A stretch of 64,000 bases of DNA from positions 6,038,306 through 6,102,305 of the forward strand of contig NZ_SAUH01000001.1 of the NCBI RefSeq assembly GCF_004193175.1, in the 5' to 3' direction. The position numbers were made by a program, and so were the translations under genes. This document shows positions 1 to 8,535 of this stretch, piece after piece; within the stretch, counting starts at the first letter, position 1; each line of letters starts with the position of its first letter. The DNA is from Streptomyces sp. RFCAC02. GTDB lineage: Bacteria; Actinomycetota; Actinomycetes; Streptomycetales; Streptomycetaceae. A model generated the notes under the pieces. The model had not been told where the DNA came from. It was given only the letters and a program-made list of their open reading frames with translations, and did no database searches.

Positions 1-1202
1 AGGCGTTCATGTTCTACCTGCCGCGGATCTGTGAGCACTGCCTCAACCCGTCGTGCGTGGCGGCCTGCCCGTCGGGCGCGCTGTACAAGCGCGAGGAGGA
101 CGGCATCGTCCTGGTCGACCAGGACCGCTGCCGGGGCTGGCGCATGTGCGTCACCGGCTGCCCGTACAAGAAGGTGTACTTCAACCACCGCACCGGCAAG
201 GCCGAGAAGTGCACCTTCTGCTACCCGCGCATCGAGGTCGGCCTGCCCACCGTCTGCTCCGAGACGTGCGTGGGCCGCCTGCGCAACCTCGGCGTGCTGC
301 TGTACGACGCCGACCGCGTGCGCGAGGCGGCGGCCACCCCGCGGGAGCAGGACCTGTACGCCGCGCAGCGCGACCTGTTCCTCGACCCGCACGACCCGGA
401 CGTCGCCGCCGCTGCCGAGGCGGCCGGCATCCCGCACTCCTGGCTCGACGCCGCGCGCCGCTCCCCGGTCCGCGACCTCATCGTCACCCACCGCGTCGCC
501 CTGCCGCTGCATCCGGAGTACCGGACGATGCCGATGGTCTGGTACGTGCCGCCCCTCTCCCCGGTGGTCGAGGCGCTCGCCCGCACCGGACACGACGGGG
601 AGGACCCCGGCAACCTGTTCGGCGCCATCGACGCCCTGCGCATCCCCGTCGCGTACCTGGCGGAGCTGTTCACCGCGGGCGATCCGGCACCGGTGCGCGA
701 CGCGCTGCGGCGGCTCGCGGCCATGCGGGCGCACCGCAGGCGCCTGAACCTCGGTGACGACCCCGACCCGGGCATCGCCGCGTCCGTCGGCATGTCGGTG
801 GCGCAGATGGACGACATGTACCGGCTGCTCGCCCTCGCGCGGTACGAGGAGCGCTACGTCATCCCGACCGCCGCCGCCGGGGACGCTCGGGCGCTGGAGG
901 AGTCGCTCTCCGGGTGCAGTCTGGACGTCGCGGGCGGCCCCGGCATGGGCGGGGGCCGCGGGTCCGGCCCGTTCGGCGAGGCGTCCGGGCGGCCGGCGCC
1001 CGCCGCCGTGGAGGACTTCCACGCCCTGCGGTCGCGCGCCGCCGACGACAGGCCGGCCGACGTCTCGGGCCGCGGCCGCCTCAACCTCCTCAACTGGGAC
1101 GGCAACGGACGACCGCACGGCCTCTTCCCCGCCCGGCACCGGCCGGACGGCCGGGACGCGGAACCGGAGCGGACGGCCGGGGAGACGGAGCCGCCCCGAT
1201 GA
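1..1202 (+). CDS. narH: respiratory nitrate reductase beta subunit (NarH), 5' truncated by the window
   Basis: Iron-sulfur subunit that carries electrons from the NarI hemes to the NarG molybdenum site on the inner face of the membrane. The frame is open from the left edge (codon boundary at base 3), so the N-terminus and first cysteine group lie outside. Visible cluster motifs are CEHCLNPSCVAACP, then CRGWRMCVTGCPYKK, where Trp replaces a Cys as is usual for the 3Fe-4S cluster of NarH, then CTFCYPR and the following Cys residues. The rest matches the NarH C-terminal half (MPMVWYVPPLSPV). The stop overlaps the narJ start as ATGA, so the genes are one operon. Family assignment is secure; only the 5' end is unknown. 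Confidence 0.96.
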   Translation, partial: AFMFYLPRICEHCLNPSCVAACPSGALYKREEDGIVLVDQDRCRGWRMCVTGCPYKKVYFNHRTGKAEKCTFCYPRIEVGLPTVCSETCVGRLRNLGVLLYDADRVREAAATPREQDLYAAQRDLFLDPHDPDVAAAAEAAGIPHSWLDAARRSPVRDLIVTHRVALPLHPEYRTMPMVWYVPPLSPVVEALARTGHDGEDPGNLFGAIDALRIPVAYLAELFTAGDPAPVRDALRRLAAMRAHRRRLNLGDDPDPGIAASVGMSVAQMDDMYRLLALARYEERYVIPTAAAGDARALEESLSGCSLDVAGGPGMGGGRGSGPFGEASGRPAPAAVEDFHALRSRAADDRPADVSGRGRLNLLNWDGNGRPHGLFPARHRPDGRDAEPERTAGETEPPR

Positions 1203-1891
1203 GCCGCCTGCCCGGTGCCCTCACCCGCCGCGACCGCCGCGCTCCGGCCACCGGCACCCGCGCCCACCGGGTGGTGCGGCGGGCCGCCGGACTCTGCCTG
1301 GAGTACCCGGACAGCGCCGTCCTGGCACGCGTCCCGCTGGTACGGGCGGCGCTCGCCGAGATCCCGGAAGCCCCGGGCGCGGCCGAGGTCACCGAGTTCG
1401 CGCGGTACCTGGCGGAGGAGGACCCGCTGCGCGCGCAGCAGCACCACGTCGAGGTCTTCGACCTCCGCGCCCGGCGCGCCCTGCACCTCACCTGGTGGAG
1501 CGACGGCGACACCCGCCGCCGCGGCCTGTCGCTGGCCGCGCTGAAGGAGCGCTACCGCGCCCACGGACTCCACCCCGGCGACTCCGGCGAACTGCCGGAC
1601 CACCTCCCGGCCGTCCTCGAATACGCCGCCCTGCGCCCGGACGACGGGGCCGCCCTCCTCACCGAACACCGCGGGGCGATCGAACTGCTGCGGCTCGCCC
1701 TCGTCACGGCGGGCACGCCGTACGCCCTCCCGCTCACCGCGGTGTGCGCCACCCTGCCGGGCACCTCACCGTCCACGGAGGCGGATGCGCGGGCACTGTT
1801 GCGGCGCGACACCCTCGCCCCGGCCGATCTCGCGGGACCCGAACGCGTCGGTGTCGAACCCGGCCCGCTTCCCCCGGGTGCATCCGCGTGA
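1199..1891 (+). CDS. narJ: nitrate reductase assembly chaperone (NarJ)
   Basis: Cytoplasmic chaperone of the TorD/NarJ family that helps insert molybdenum cofactor into NarG before membrane docking; it is not part of the final enzyme. 230 residues, normal for the family. The N-terminal region reads VVRRAAGLCLEYPDSAVL, and the central segment QQHHVEVFDLRARRALHLTWWSDGD-type is a characteristic NarJ block (YVxxFDxxRRxxLYLTYYxxGDxRxRG). The start ATG overlaps the narH stop by four bases, indicating translational coupling. narI follows after 43 bases. Position between narH and narI is the standard narGHJI order. Confidence 0.95.
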   Translation: MSRLPGALTRRDRRAPATGTRAHRVVRRAAGLCLEYPDSAVLARVPLVRAALAEIPEAPGAAEVTEFARYLAEEDPLRAQQHHVEVFDLRARRALHLTWWSDGDTRRRGLSLAALKERYRAHGLHPGDSGELPDHLPAVLEYAALRPDDGAALLTEHRGAIELLRLALVTAGTPYALPLTAVCATLPGTSPSTEADARALLRRDTLAPADLAGPERVGVEPGPLPPGASA

Positions 1892-1934
1892 GCTCCGCCC
1901 GCACCGCGCGACCGACCCCCCACCGGAGGCCGAA

Positions 1935-2684
1935 GTGACCCTCACACCCACCGACGTCTTCCTGTGGGGCGCACTGCCCTACCTCGCCGTCGGCCTCCTG
2001 ATCACCGGAACGGTGTGGCGCTTCCGCTACGACCGCTTCGGCTGGACCACCCGCTCGTCCGAGCTGTACGAATCGCGGCTGCTGCGCGTCGGGAGCCCGC
2101 TGTTCCACTGCGGCCTCCTGCTGGTCGTCGCCGGCCACGTCATCGGCCTGCTCATCCCCGAGTCCTGGACGGACGCGGCCGGACTCGGCGAGGACGGCTA
2201 CCACATCATGGCCCTCACCCTCGGCATCGCGGCGGGCGTCATGACCCTCGGCGGCATCGCCCTCCTGATCTGGCGCCGGCGCACCCGCGGTCCCGTCTTC
2301 CTCGCCACCACCCGCAACGACAAACTGATGTACGTCGTCCTGGTGGCCGCGCTGGTCACCGGCTTGCTCACCACCTTCCTCAACGCCTCGGGAACGGGGG
2401 CGGCGGGCGACTACGACTACCGCGGCTCCGTGTCCCCCTGGGTGCGCAGCCTGTTCCTCCTGGCCCCCGAAGCCGATCTGATGGCCGACGCGCCCCTCGC
2501 GTACCGGGCACACGCGCTGGTCGCCTTCGCACTGATCGCCGTGTTCCCCTACACCCGGCTCGTGCACGCCTTCAGTGCCCCCGTCGGCTACCTCTTCCGC
2601 CCCTACATGGTCTACCGCTCCCGCGCCGCCACGGCCGGCGATCCCGGACGGCGTGCCACGACACGGGCCGGCGCCCCCCGATGA
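1935..2684 (+). CDS. narI: nitrate reductase gamma subunit, b-type cytochrome (NarI)
   Basis: Membrane subunit that oxidises menaquinol and passes electrons through two b hemes to NarH. 249 residues, with five hydrophobic segments expected for NarI. Likely heme-ligand histidines are in FHCGLLLVVAGHVIGL (helix 2) and in the last two helices (YRAHALVAFALIAVFPYTRLVHAFSAP). GTG at 1935 is chosen because CGGAGG lies just upstream and the protein then begins directly before the first membrane helix; the same frame is open further upstream but that part lies over the narJ 3' end. The stop overlaps the next ATG (ATGA). Confidence 0.95.
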   Translation: MTLTPTDVFLWGALPYLAVGLLITGTVWRFRYDRFGWTTRSSELYESRLLRVGSPLFHCGLLLVVAGHVIGLLIPESWTDAAGLGEDGYHIMALTLGIAAGVMTLGGIALLIWRRRTRGPVFLATTRNDKLMYVVLVAALVTGLLTTFLNASGTGAAGDYDYRGSVSPWVRSLFLLAPEADLMADAPLAYRAHALVAFALIAVFPYTRLVHAFSAPVGYLFRPYMVYRSRAATAGDPGRRATTRAGAPR

Positions 2685-3277
2685 CCGTCCCCACGCCCCG
2701 GGACCCGTGGGCACGACGCCTGCGCGCGCTGCGCCTGACGGCCCTGACGGAACGCTTCCCCCGCACCCCCGTGCGCGCCCTCTACTGCGGCCTCAACGGC
2801 TTCGTCGCACTCCTGGTGATGGCACTGCTCGCCCTCATCACCCACGCGCCGTTCCTCTTCCCCTCCCTGGGCCCCACCGCGTTCCTCCTCTTCCATACAC
2901 CCCAGGCCCCGGCCGCAGCGCCGCGCAACTCGGTCGGCGGCCACCTGATCGGGGTGGCGGCCGGCTGGCTCGCCCTCGCGGTCACCGGCCTGACCGGCAC
3001 CGAACCGAACCTGGAGGGCGTCACCTGGCGCCGCGCCCTGGCCGCCGCGCTGGCCCTCGGGCTGACCTGCGCCCTCATGCCGCCCCTGGGCCTGGCCCAC
3101 CCGCCCGCCGGAGCCACCACCCTGATCGTCGCCCTCGGCCTGCTGCGCACCCCGGCGGAACTCGCCGTCATGATGCTGGCCGTGGTCCTGCTGTGTGTCC
3201 AGGGCCTCACCATCAACCGGCTCGCCGGCATCCCCTACCCCCTGTGGCGCCCCGCCCGCGCCCCCGGTCCCTCCTGA
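2681..3277 (+). CDS. HPP family membrane protein, candidate nitrite/nitrate transport
   Basis: 198-residue integral membrane protein with about four hydrophobic segments. It carries the family's hallmark HPP triplet in LGLAHPPAGATTLIVALG, and the FPSLGPTAFLLF block that marks the HPP family. Established knowledge: HPP proteins from cyanobacteria and plant plastids have been linked to nitrite transport. Here the ATG overlaps the narI stop, so the gene is translationally coupled to the nitrate reductase operon, which fits export of toxic nitrite or movement of nitrate (inference). No NarK is visible in the window, but it could lie upstream of narG. The C-terminus faces the convergent hemerythrin gene. 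Confidence 0.85.
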   Translation: MTVPTPRDPWARRLRALRLTALTERFPRTPVRALYCGLNGFVALLVMALLALITHAPFLFPSLGPTAFLLFHTPQAPAAAPRNSVGGHLIGVAAGWLALAVTGLTGTEPNLEGVTWRRALAAALALGLTCALMPPLGLAHPPAGATTLIVALGLLRTPAELAVMMLAVVLLCVQGLTINRLAGIPYPLWRPARAPGPS

Positions 3278-3329
3278 TCCCGCCGCGCGGCACCCCCGGA
3301 CCGTCCGGCCCGGGAGCGCCGCCGCCGGA

Positions 3330-3914
3330 TCAGCCGTCGCTGCCCATCGCCCGGCGGATCGCGTCGCGCGTACGGTCGATCAGCGCCGCGACCGGCCCCG
3401 CCGCCAGGTTCGCCGCCGCGCCCTGCACCCGGGGGTGCGGCCGGGTCGGCGCCATGGCCTCCGCCGCCTTCACCCCGCGGGCGAGCGCCGCGAGCCGCTT
3501 CGGATCGGCACGCCGCCGGATCTGCGCGAACTCGTACCGCTCCTCCGCCCGCGCGTGCCGGGTGACGGCGGTGCGCAACTGCTTCAGCTCCGTCATGAAG
3601 CCCGGCGCCGCCGGATCCATGCCGTCCAGCCTGCTCAGCTGCTCCTTGGCCGCCCGCTCCTCGGCGAGCCGGTCGTCCACCACACCGTCCCCGCCGTCGA
3701 AGAGACCGCGCACATACGGGTGGACGACCTCCTGCTCGGCCGTCTCGTGCACCGCCAGGAGCTGCACCAGGCTGCGGAACGCCGACCGCCGGTCGTCGCC
3801 GGTCGAACGCTCCACCTCGTCGAACAGGTTCCGGATGTCGCCGTGCTGGCGCATGAGCAGCGCCACCACGTCCTCCTGCTCCGAGGTCTCGACCCTGCTG
3901 GCCATCTGTGTCAT
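3330..3914 (-). CDS. hemerythrin HHE-domain protein
   Basis: 194-residue cytoplasmic protein with an N-terminal hemerythrin/HHE four-helix bundle. Candidate di-iron ligands are in MRQHGDIRNLF (H in helix 1), LLAVHETAEQEVVHPYV (HxxxE and H in helix 2) and TRHARAEERYEFAQI (H and E later). Such domains bind a non-heme di-iron centre and may sense or bind O2 or NO. The ATG has GGAGG eleven bases upstream. It lies 18 bases after the ferritin-like gene and is probably co-transcribed with it. Sitting next to a nitrate reductase operon suggests a role in low-oxygen or NO conditions (inference). Confidence 0.88.
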   Translation of the reverse strand: MTQMASRVETSEQEDVVALLMRQHGDIRNLFDEVERSTGDDRRSAFRSLVQLLAVHETAEQEVVHPYVRGLFDGGDGVVDDRLAEERAAKEQLSRLDGMDPAAPGFMTELKQLRTAVTRHARAEERYEFAQIRRRADPKRLAALARGVKAAEAMAPTRPHPRVQGAAANLAAGPVAALIDRTRDAIRRAMGSDG

Positions 3915-3932
3915 CGCGTCAGCCTCCGCGGA

Positions 3933-5135
3933 TCAGCCGCGCGCACGGAACGCGGGGACGGGGTGCTCGCCCTCGGTCTCGACGCGGTAGTCGGTACCGA
4001 ACATCTCCCGGTGCCGCGCGAGGACCTCGTCGCTGGGGGCCGGGCCGTCCCCGTTCAGCTCCTGCTGCATGCGCTCGAACCGCTCGTGCGCCTCACGGAC
4101 GTACCCGGTGCCGAGCGTCGTCAGGTCGAGCTGTTCCGCGATCAGGTCCCGCAGGTACTGCTTGTTCGGCTCGAAGGTGAGGACGTTCGGCAGCTCGGGC
4201 GCCAGCACCTCGGCCGGCTCGCGCCCGTCGTGGCGCCGCATCAGGTCGCACGCGATCCGCAGGTGCTCCAGCTCCATGTTCAGGTGCAGCTCCCACAGGG
4301 CCTTCACCCGGCGGTCGCTCTCCTGCTCCATGAAGGAGTGGTACAGGTAGCACTCGTTGTACTCGTGGTGGACGAGCTGCTCCCACCAGGTCTCGCCCGG
4401 GTCGACGAGCGACTCGTAGTGAGTGACGTGCTCCTCCTCGATCAGCCCGATCTCCTGGTAGAGGCTGCGGGCGATCGGCTCCATGTACGTCGGGCCGACG
4501 TTCATGTAGAAGTTCATCGTCTGCTGCTCGGCCGACATGACCGTCAGCGCGTGCAGGCGTGACAGCGGCGACACGGTCGTGCGGTCGTACGGCTCGCGCA
4601 GGTTGTCCACCGGGTTCCGGTGGTGCAGCGGGGTCGGCCGGCCCGGCATGACCTCGGTGAGCTGGTCGACGATCTCCTCCGCCTTGCGGTGCTCGATCAT
4701 CTCGTACAGGTTGGCGTACCGGTACAGGTGGTCGAAGTCCTCCAGCACACCGAACTGGTAGGCCTGCGTCAGGTACGGGTCCGGCTCCATGCGGGCGACC
4801 CAGGCGGTGAGGTCCACCGCTACCTGCTCGTAGGCGATGGTCGTCTCCAGGACGGAGGAGACGCCGGGGAGCAGCCAGTTCACGGCCTTCTGCTGCTGCG
4901 CCTCGATGTAGCGGACCTCGGCGAGCTGCCGCTTCACCTCCATGTCGGGGCAGTGCCGCGTGAAGTGGTGGCTGAAGAGGAGCGCCTCGACCTCGATGCC
5001 GTTCATCGTGATGACACGGCAGCGGGTGTAGGGATCGCAGCGGTCCGGATCGATGGGGGTGACCGACAATTCCCGCCAGTTGCGCAATTGCCGGTCCAGG
5101 GGAATGCCCCGCTGCTCGAGCGGATTGAATGTCAC
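3933..5135 (-). CDS. ferritin-like superfamily protein, function unknown
   Basis: 400-residue soluble, helix-rich protein without signal peptide. Several helices carry Glu/His pairs of the kind that hold a di-iron centre: YEMIEHRKAEEI, LIEEEHVTHYESLV, HHEYNECYLYHSFMEQ and NMELEHLRIACDLM. This is the pattern of the ferritin-like fold, but the substrate is not known. GTG start at 5135 is preceded by AGGAGGACCC, a strong ribosome binding site. First gene of a likely two-gene unit with the hemerythrin gene. It could be an oxidase, an oxygenase or an iron/oxygen protection protein; the sequence alone does not decide. Confidence 0.72.
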   Translation of the reverse strand: MTFNPLEQRGIPLDRQLRNWRELSVTPIDPDRCDPYTRCRVITMNGIEVEALLFSHHFTRHCPDMEVKRQLAEVRYIEAQQQKAVNWLLPGVSSVLETTIAYEQVAVDLTAWVARMEPDPYLTQAYQFGVLEDFDHLYRYANLYEMIEHRKAEEIVDQLTEVMPGRPTPLHHRNPVDNLREPYDRTTVSPLSRLHALTVMSAEQQTMNFYMNVGPTYMEPIARSLYQEIGLIEEEHVTHYESLVDPGETWWEQLVHHEYNECYLYHSFMEQESDRRVKALWELHLNMELEHLRIACDLMRRHDGREPAEVLAPELPNVLTFEPNKQYLRDLIAEQLDLTTLGTGYVREAHERFERMQQELNGDGPAPSDEVLARHREMFGTDYRVETEGEHPVPAFRARG

Positions 5136-5322
5136 GGGTCCTCCTGGAAATGGGGCCCCTTCCTACGCGGGCGGCGCCACGATGGTCACGCGACGTGCCG
5201 GGACACCGCCTCATCCGGCCCGTTCGGGCGCGCCGCGACAGCACCCGTCCGGCTGGCCGCCCCCTGCGGAGGCACACCCTCGCCAAAACCCAGCGACATG
5301 GACATATCGTGATGAACTGGGT

Positions 5323-5339
5323 GTGACAGTCGGCGTCAC
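5323..5339. promoter_or_regulatory. inverted repeat upstream of ubiD-like gene, candidate operator
   Basis: GTGAC, seven bases, GTCAC, located 12 bases before the UbiD start and in the divergent gap that also serves the ferritin-like gene (5136-5350). Position between the ribosome binding site and the presumed promoter fits a repressor site. No cognate regulator gene is adjacent, so the binding protein is unknown. Confidence 0.35.
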
Positions 5340-5350
5340 GGAGGCGGAGC

Positions 5351-6877
5351 ATGGCAGGATCCTCACAGCAGCAGTCCGGAGTCCATGACCTGCGTTCGGC
5401 TCTGGACCGGTTGCGCCGGCATCCCGGGCAGCTCCTCGAAACCGACCGCGAGGTGGACCCGATCGCCGACCTCGCCGGGGTCTACCGCCGTGTCGGGGCG
5501 GGCGGCACGGTCCTCAGGCCGACCCGTATCGGCCCCGCCATGATGTTCAACAGGATCAGCGGGTACGCCGGCTCCCGCGTACTGGTGGGCCTGATGGCCA
5601 GTCGCGAGAGGGTCGGACTGCTCCTCGACGCGCCGCCGCGCCGTCTCACCCAGCGCATGGGCCAGGCCGTCAAGGACGCCATCGGCCCCGTCGACGTCGG
5701 CCGGGACAAGGCACTGTGCCAGGAGGTCGTGCACCGCGCGGGTGACCCTGGCTTCGATCTGCGCAAACTGCTGCCGGCCCCGACCAACACCGAGGAGGAC
5801 GCGGGCCCGTACTTCTGCCTGGGACTCGTGCTCGGCAGCGACCCGGACATGGGCACGGACGTGACGATCCACCGGCTGTGCGTGCAGAGCAAGGACGAAC
5901 TGACGATCTTCTTCGCCCCGGGCCGCCACATCGACAACTTCCGCCGGAGAGCGGAGGCACAGGGCAGGTCGCTTCCCGTGTCGGTCAACATGGGCCTCGA
6001 CCCGGCCATCCACATCGGCGCCACCTTCGAGGCACCCACCACCCCGTACGGCTACGACGAACTGGCCATCGCCGGCGGGCTGCGCGGCAGGCCGGTGGAG
6101 CTGGTGGACTGTCTCACCGTCCGGCAGAAGTGCATCGCCGCCGCCGAGGTCGTCATCGAGGGCGAGATCCTCCCCGACACCCGCATGGCGGAGGACCGCA
6201 ATACGCACTCCGGCCACGCGATGCCGGAGTTCCCCGGCTACAACGGCCCGGCCAACCCGGCCCTGCCGGTCATGAAGGTCACGGCCATCACCACGCGGAA
6301 GAACCCCATCCTCCAGACCCTGGTCGGGCCCGGCGAGGAGCACGTCAGCCTGGCCGGCATCCCCACCGAGGCCAGCATCTACAACGCCTGCGAAGCGGCC
6401 ATGCCCGGCTTCGTCACCGAGGTCTACTCCCACTCGGCCGGCGGCGGGAAGTTCCTGGCCGTCATGAAGGTCGACAAGTCGGCCGCGTTCGACGACGGCC
6501 GCGCCCGCCAGGCCGCCCTCGTGGCACTCGGGACCTACGCCGAGCTGAAGAACGTCATCCTCGTCGACGGGGATGTCGACATCTTCGACACGAACGACGT
6601 CCTGTGGGCGATGCAGACCCGGATGCAGGGCGACCGGGACATCCTCACCCTGCCCGGCATCGCCGGCCATGTACTGGATCCGTCCCAGACCCCGGAGTAC
6701 AACCCGCTGCTGCCGGCCAAGGGCGTCACCGCGAAGACGATCTTCGACGCCACCGTGCCGTGGGAGCACCGCGAGATGTTCGTCCGCGCGCCCTTCCGCG
6801 ACGTCGACCCGCACCCGTACGCGCCCGATCTCTTCCCCGAGCCGTCGGGCGACGGCGGGAGCGGTCACCGTGACTGA
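5351..6877 (+). CDS. UbiD family decarboxylase (aromatic acid decarboxylase subunit)
   Basis: 508-residue enzyme of the UbiD family, which uses prenylated FMN to decarboxylate unsaturated or aromatic acids reversibly. Diagnostic blocks: Glu-rich active-site stretch AAEVVIEGEILPDTR, the central VKVTAITTRKNPILQT region, and KNVILVDGDVDIFDTNDVLWAM near the C-terminus. Closest in build to the VdcC/LpdC/gallate-type hydroxyarylic acid decarboxylases rather than to bacterial ubiquinone UbiD (actinomycetes use menaquinone). ATG preceded by GGAGGCGGAG. Followed 45 bases later by a UbiX-type gene that would supply the cofactor. Likely substrate is a phenolic acid such as vanillate, protocatechuate or gallate; this is inference. 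Confidence 0.9.
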   Translation: MAGSSQQQSGVHDLRSALDRLRRHPGQLLETDREVDPIADLAGVYRRVGAGGTVLRPTRIGPAMMFNRISGYAGSRVLVGLMASRERVGLLLDAPPRRLTQRMGQAVKDAIGPVDVGRDKALCQEVVHRAGDPGFDLRKLLPAPTNTEEDAGPYFCLGLVLGSDPDMGTDVTIHRLCVQSKDELTIFFAPGRHIDNFRRRAEAQGRSLPVSVNMGLDPAIHIGATFEAPTTPYGYDELAIAGGLRGRPVELVDCLTVRQKCIAAAEVVIEGEILPDTRMAEDRNTHSGHAMPEFPGYNGPANPALPVMKVTAITTRKNPILQTLVGPGEEHVSLAGIPTEASIYNACEAAMPGFVTEVYSHSAGGGKFLAVMKVDKSAAFDDGRARQAALVALGTYAELKNVILVDGDVDIFDTNDVLWAMQTRMQGDRDILTLPGIAGHVLDPSQTPEYNPLLPAKGVTAKTIFDATVPWEHREMFVRAPFRDVDPHPYAPDLFPEPSGDGGSGHRD

Positions 6878-6922
6878 CTCCGCCCGTCGCGCACCCACCC
6901 TTTCCGAGCCGCAGGAGAATCC

Positions 6923-7531
6923 ATGCCCGAACAGCGTCGTGTCGTCCTCGCCGTGACCGGAGCCGGCGGTACCCGGCTGGCCGGCCGCACCCTCGGTGCC
7001 CTCGCGGCGTCGGACCGGGTCGGCCACGTCGACCTGCTCGTCTCGGCGAACGGGCGACGGCTCATGGCCCACGAATCCGGTGCCGACGCGGCGGCCGACC
7101 CGGTCCGCTGCCTGCTGGGCGCGCCGTCCCCGAAAGTGACCGTCCTGGACCCCGAGAAGGATTTCGCCGGGCCGCCGTCGTCCGGCAGCTACCGCACCTG
7201 GGGCATGATCGTCCTCCCCTGCGCGATGGGGGTGATGGGCCGCATCGCCCAGGGCCAGGCGGACACCCTCGTCGAACGGGCGGCGGACGTCTGTCTCAAG
7301 GAGCGGCGTCCCCTGATCCTGTGTGTCCGCGAGACCCCGTTCAACCTCATCCACCTGCGCAACATGACACAGGTCACCGAGGCGGGAGCGGTGGTCTACC
7401 CGATGATCCCGACGTACTACAACGTTCCGCGCACCGTGGAGGAGATGGACGAGGAATTCGCCTCCCGCCTGCTCGGCTTCATCGGTCTGCACGACGACGA
7501 CACGTACGAGTGGGGCCGCGGCGGACGGTGA
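6923..7531 (+). CDS. UbiX family flavin prenyltransferase
   Basis: 202 residues. Makes prenylated FMN, the cofactor of the preceding UbiD-type decarboxylase. Motifs: N-terminal VVLAVTGAGGTRLAGR flavin site, MIVLPCAMGVMGRIAQG, then ADVCLKERRPLILCVRETPFNLIHLRNM and VVYPMIPTYYNVPRT, all classical UbiX blocks. ATG preceded by CAGGAGAATCC. The usual small third subunit of hydroxyarylic acid decarboxylases (VdcD/LpdD type, about 75 residues) is not seen before or after it. The 3' end overlaps the convergent dioxygenase gene by 53 bases. Confidence 0.93.
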   Translation: MPEQRRVVLAVTGAGGTRLAGRTLGALAASDRVGHVDLLVSANGRRLMAHESGADAAADPVRCLLGAPSPKVTVLDPEKDFAGPPSSGSYRTWGMIVLPCAMGVMGRIAQGQADTLVERAADVCLKERRPLILCVRETPFNLIHLRNMTQVTEAGAVVYPMIPTYYNVPRTVEEMDEEFASRLLGFIGLHDDDTYEWGRGGR

Positions 7532-8408
7532 TGGGGAAGTCGGCGTGCCGGAACGGGTTCGCGATTCCCAGCTCCGCCGCCAGGGCCGGATCGTCCACCG
7601 TGGTGAACTCCCTGATCAGACCGGCCTTGACACCGAAGACGGCGTCCGAGTCCAGATGGGGCGAACCGGCGACGAACAGGTGGGTGGTCAGGGTCCGGAT
7701 CCCCGGTGAGCGGACCTGGAGGTGGATGTGCGCGGCCCGGTGCGGATGCCGGCCGGTCGCCGCCAGCAGCCGTCCGACCGGCCCGTCCGTGGGGATGGCG
7801 TAGTGGCGCGGCACGACGGTGCGGAACCGGAACCGGCCGTCCTCGTCGGCGGTGAACAGCCCGCGCAGATTGCGGTCGGGGACGTCGCCCGGCCGCTGGA
7901 CGTCGTAGCGGCCCTCCTCGTCGGCCTGCCACACGTCGACCAGTGCGCCCGCGACGGGCGCGCCGGCGGTGTCCACGACGCGCCCGGTGACGAGGCACGG
8001 CTCGCCGTCCGCCGCCTCGCGCTCGTCGATGCTGTCGCCTGTGGCGCGGCGCGGCGAGGGCACGAGGTGGAAGGGACCCTCCACCGTCGACTCGGTGCTG
8101 CCGTCGTCCGCCGGGTTGCCGAGCGTCTCGACCACCGAGGAGACGCCGAGCACGTCCGACAGCAGGACGAACTCCTGGCGCGTGGCGTCGGAGGCGTGGC
8201 CGGTCTCGGTGAGGAACCTGATGCCCGCCGCCCACTCGCCGGGGGTGAGCCCGACGTCCTTCACGAAGGCGTGCGCGTGCCGCACCAGCGAGGTGAGGAC
8301 GGCGCGCAGCCGGGCGTCGGGCGTACCGGCGAAGCTGCCTGCGACGATCTCGGCGGAGCGCTCCGCGTCGAACGGTCCGGTGGGCGGGGCGGGGGCGTGG
8401 TCGGTCAT
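7479..8408 (-). CDS. intradiol ring-cleavage dioxygenase (hydroxyquinol/catechol 1,2-dioxygenase type)
   Basis: 309-residue Fe(III) enzyme that opens catechol-type rings between the two hydroxyls. The helical N-terminal domain is followed by the beta-sandwich with the iron ligands: Tyr in DEEGRYDVQ, Tyr in VVPRHYAIP, and two His in PHRAAHIHLQV. DVWQADEEGRYD and LTTHLFVAGSPHLDSDAVF are family signatures; the long N-terminal domain favours the hydroxyquinol 1,2-dioxygenase branch. ATG at 8408 starts at the family's usual N-terminus; upstream in-frame codons belong to the leader. The last 17 codons overlap the convergent UbiX gene. Together with UbiD/UbiX it suggests decarboxylation then ring cleavage of a phenolic acid (inference). 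Confidence 0.92.
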   Translation of the reverse strand: MTDHAPAPPTGPFDAERSAEIVAGSFAGTPDARLRAVLTSLVRHAHAFVKDVGLTPGEWAAGIRFLTETGHASDATRQEFVLLSDVLGVSSVVETLGNPADDGSTESTVEGPFHLVPSPRRATGDSIDEREAADGEPCLVTGRVVDTAGAPVAGALVDVWQADEEGRYDVQRPGDVPDRNLRGLFTADEDGRFRFRTVVPRHYAIPTDGPVGRLLAATGRHPHRAAHIHLQVRSPGIRTLTTHLFVAGSPHLDSDAVFGVKAGLIREFTTVDDPALAAELGIANPFRHADFPITVRRGPTRTCRRRADR

Positions 8409-8535
8409 GGCTGTCTCCCGGCTCCCCGGCGGGCGACCGCCGGGGGAGTGGTGGTCGGTCGGCCGTGTCACACGGAGAACGCCGCCACACCCCCGCACGG
8501 CACGGCCCGCTCCTCACCGATGGCCCGGGCCGGGA

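Noticed and set aside
6864..6922. Possible small VdcD-type subunit between the UbiD and UbiX genes
   Set aside because: The gap is only 45 bases, and overlapping short frames have no resemblance to VdcD.
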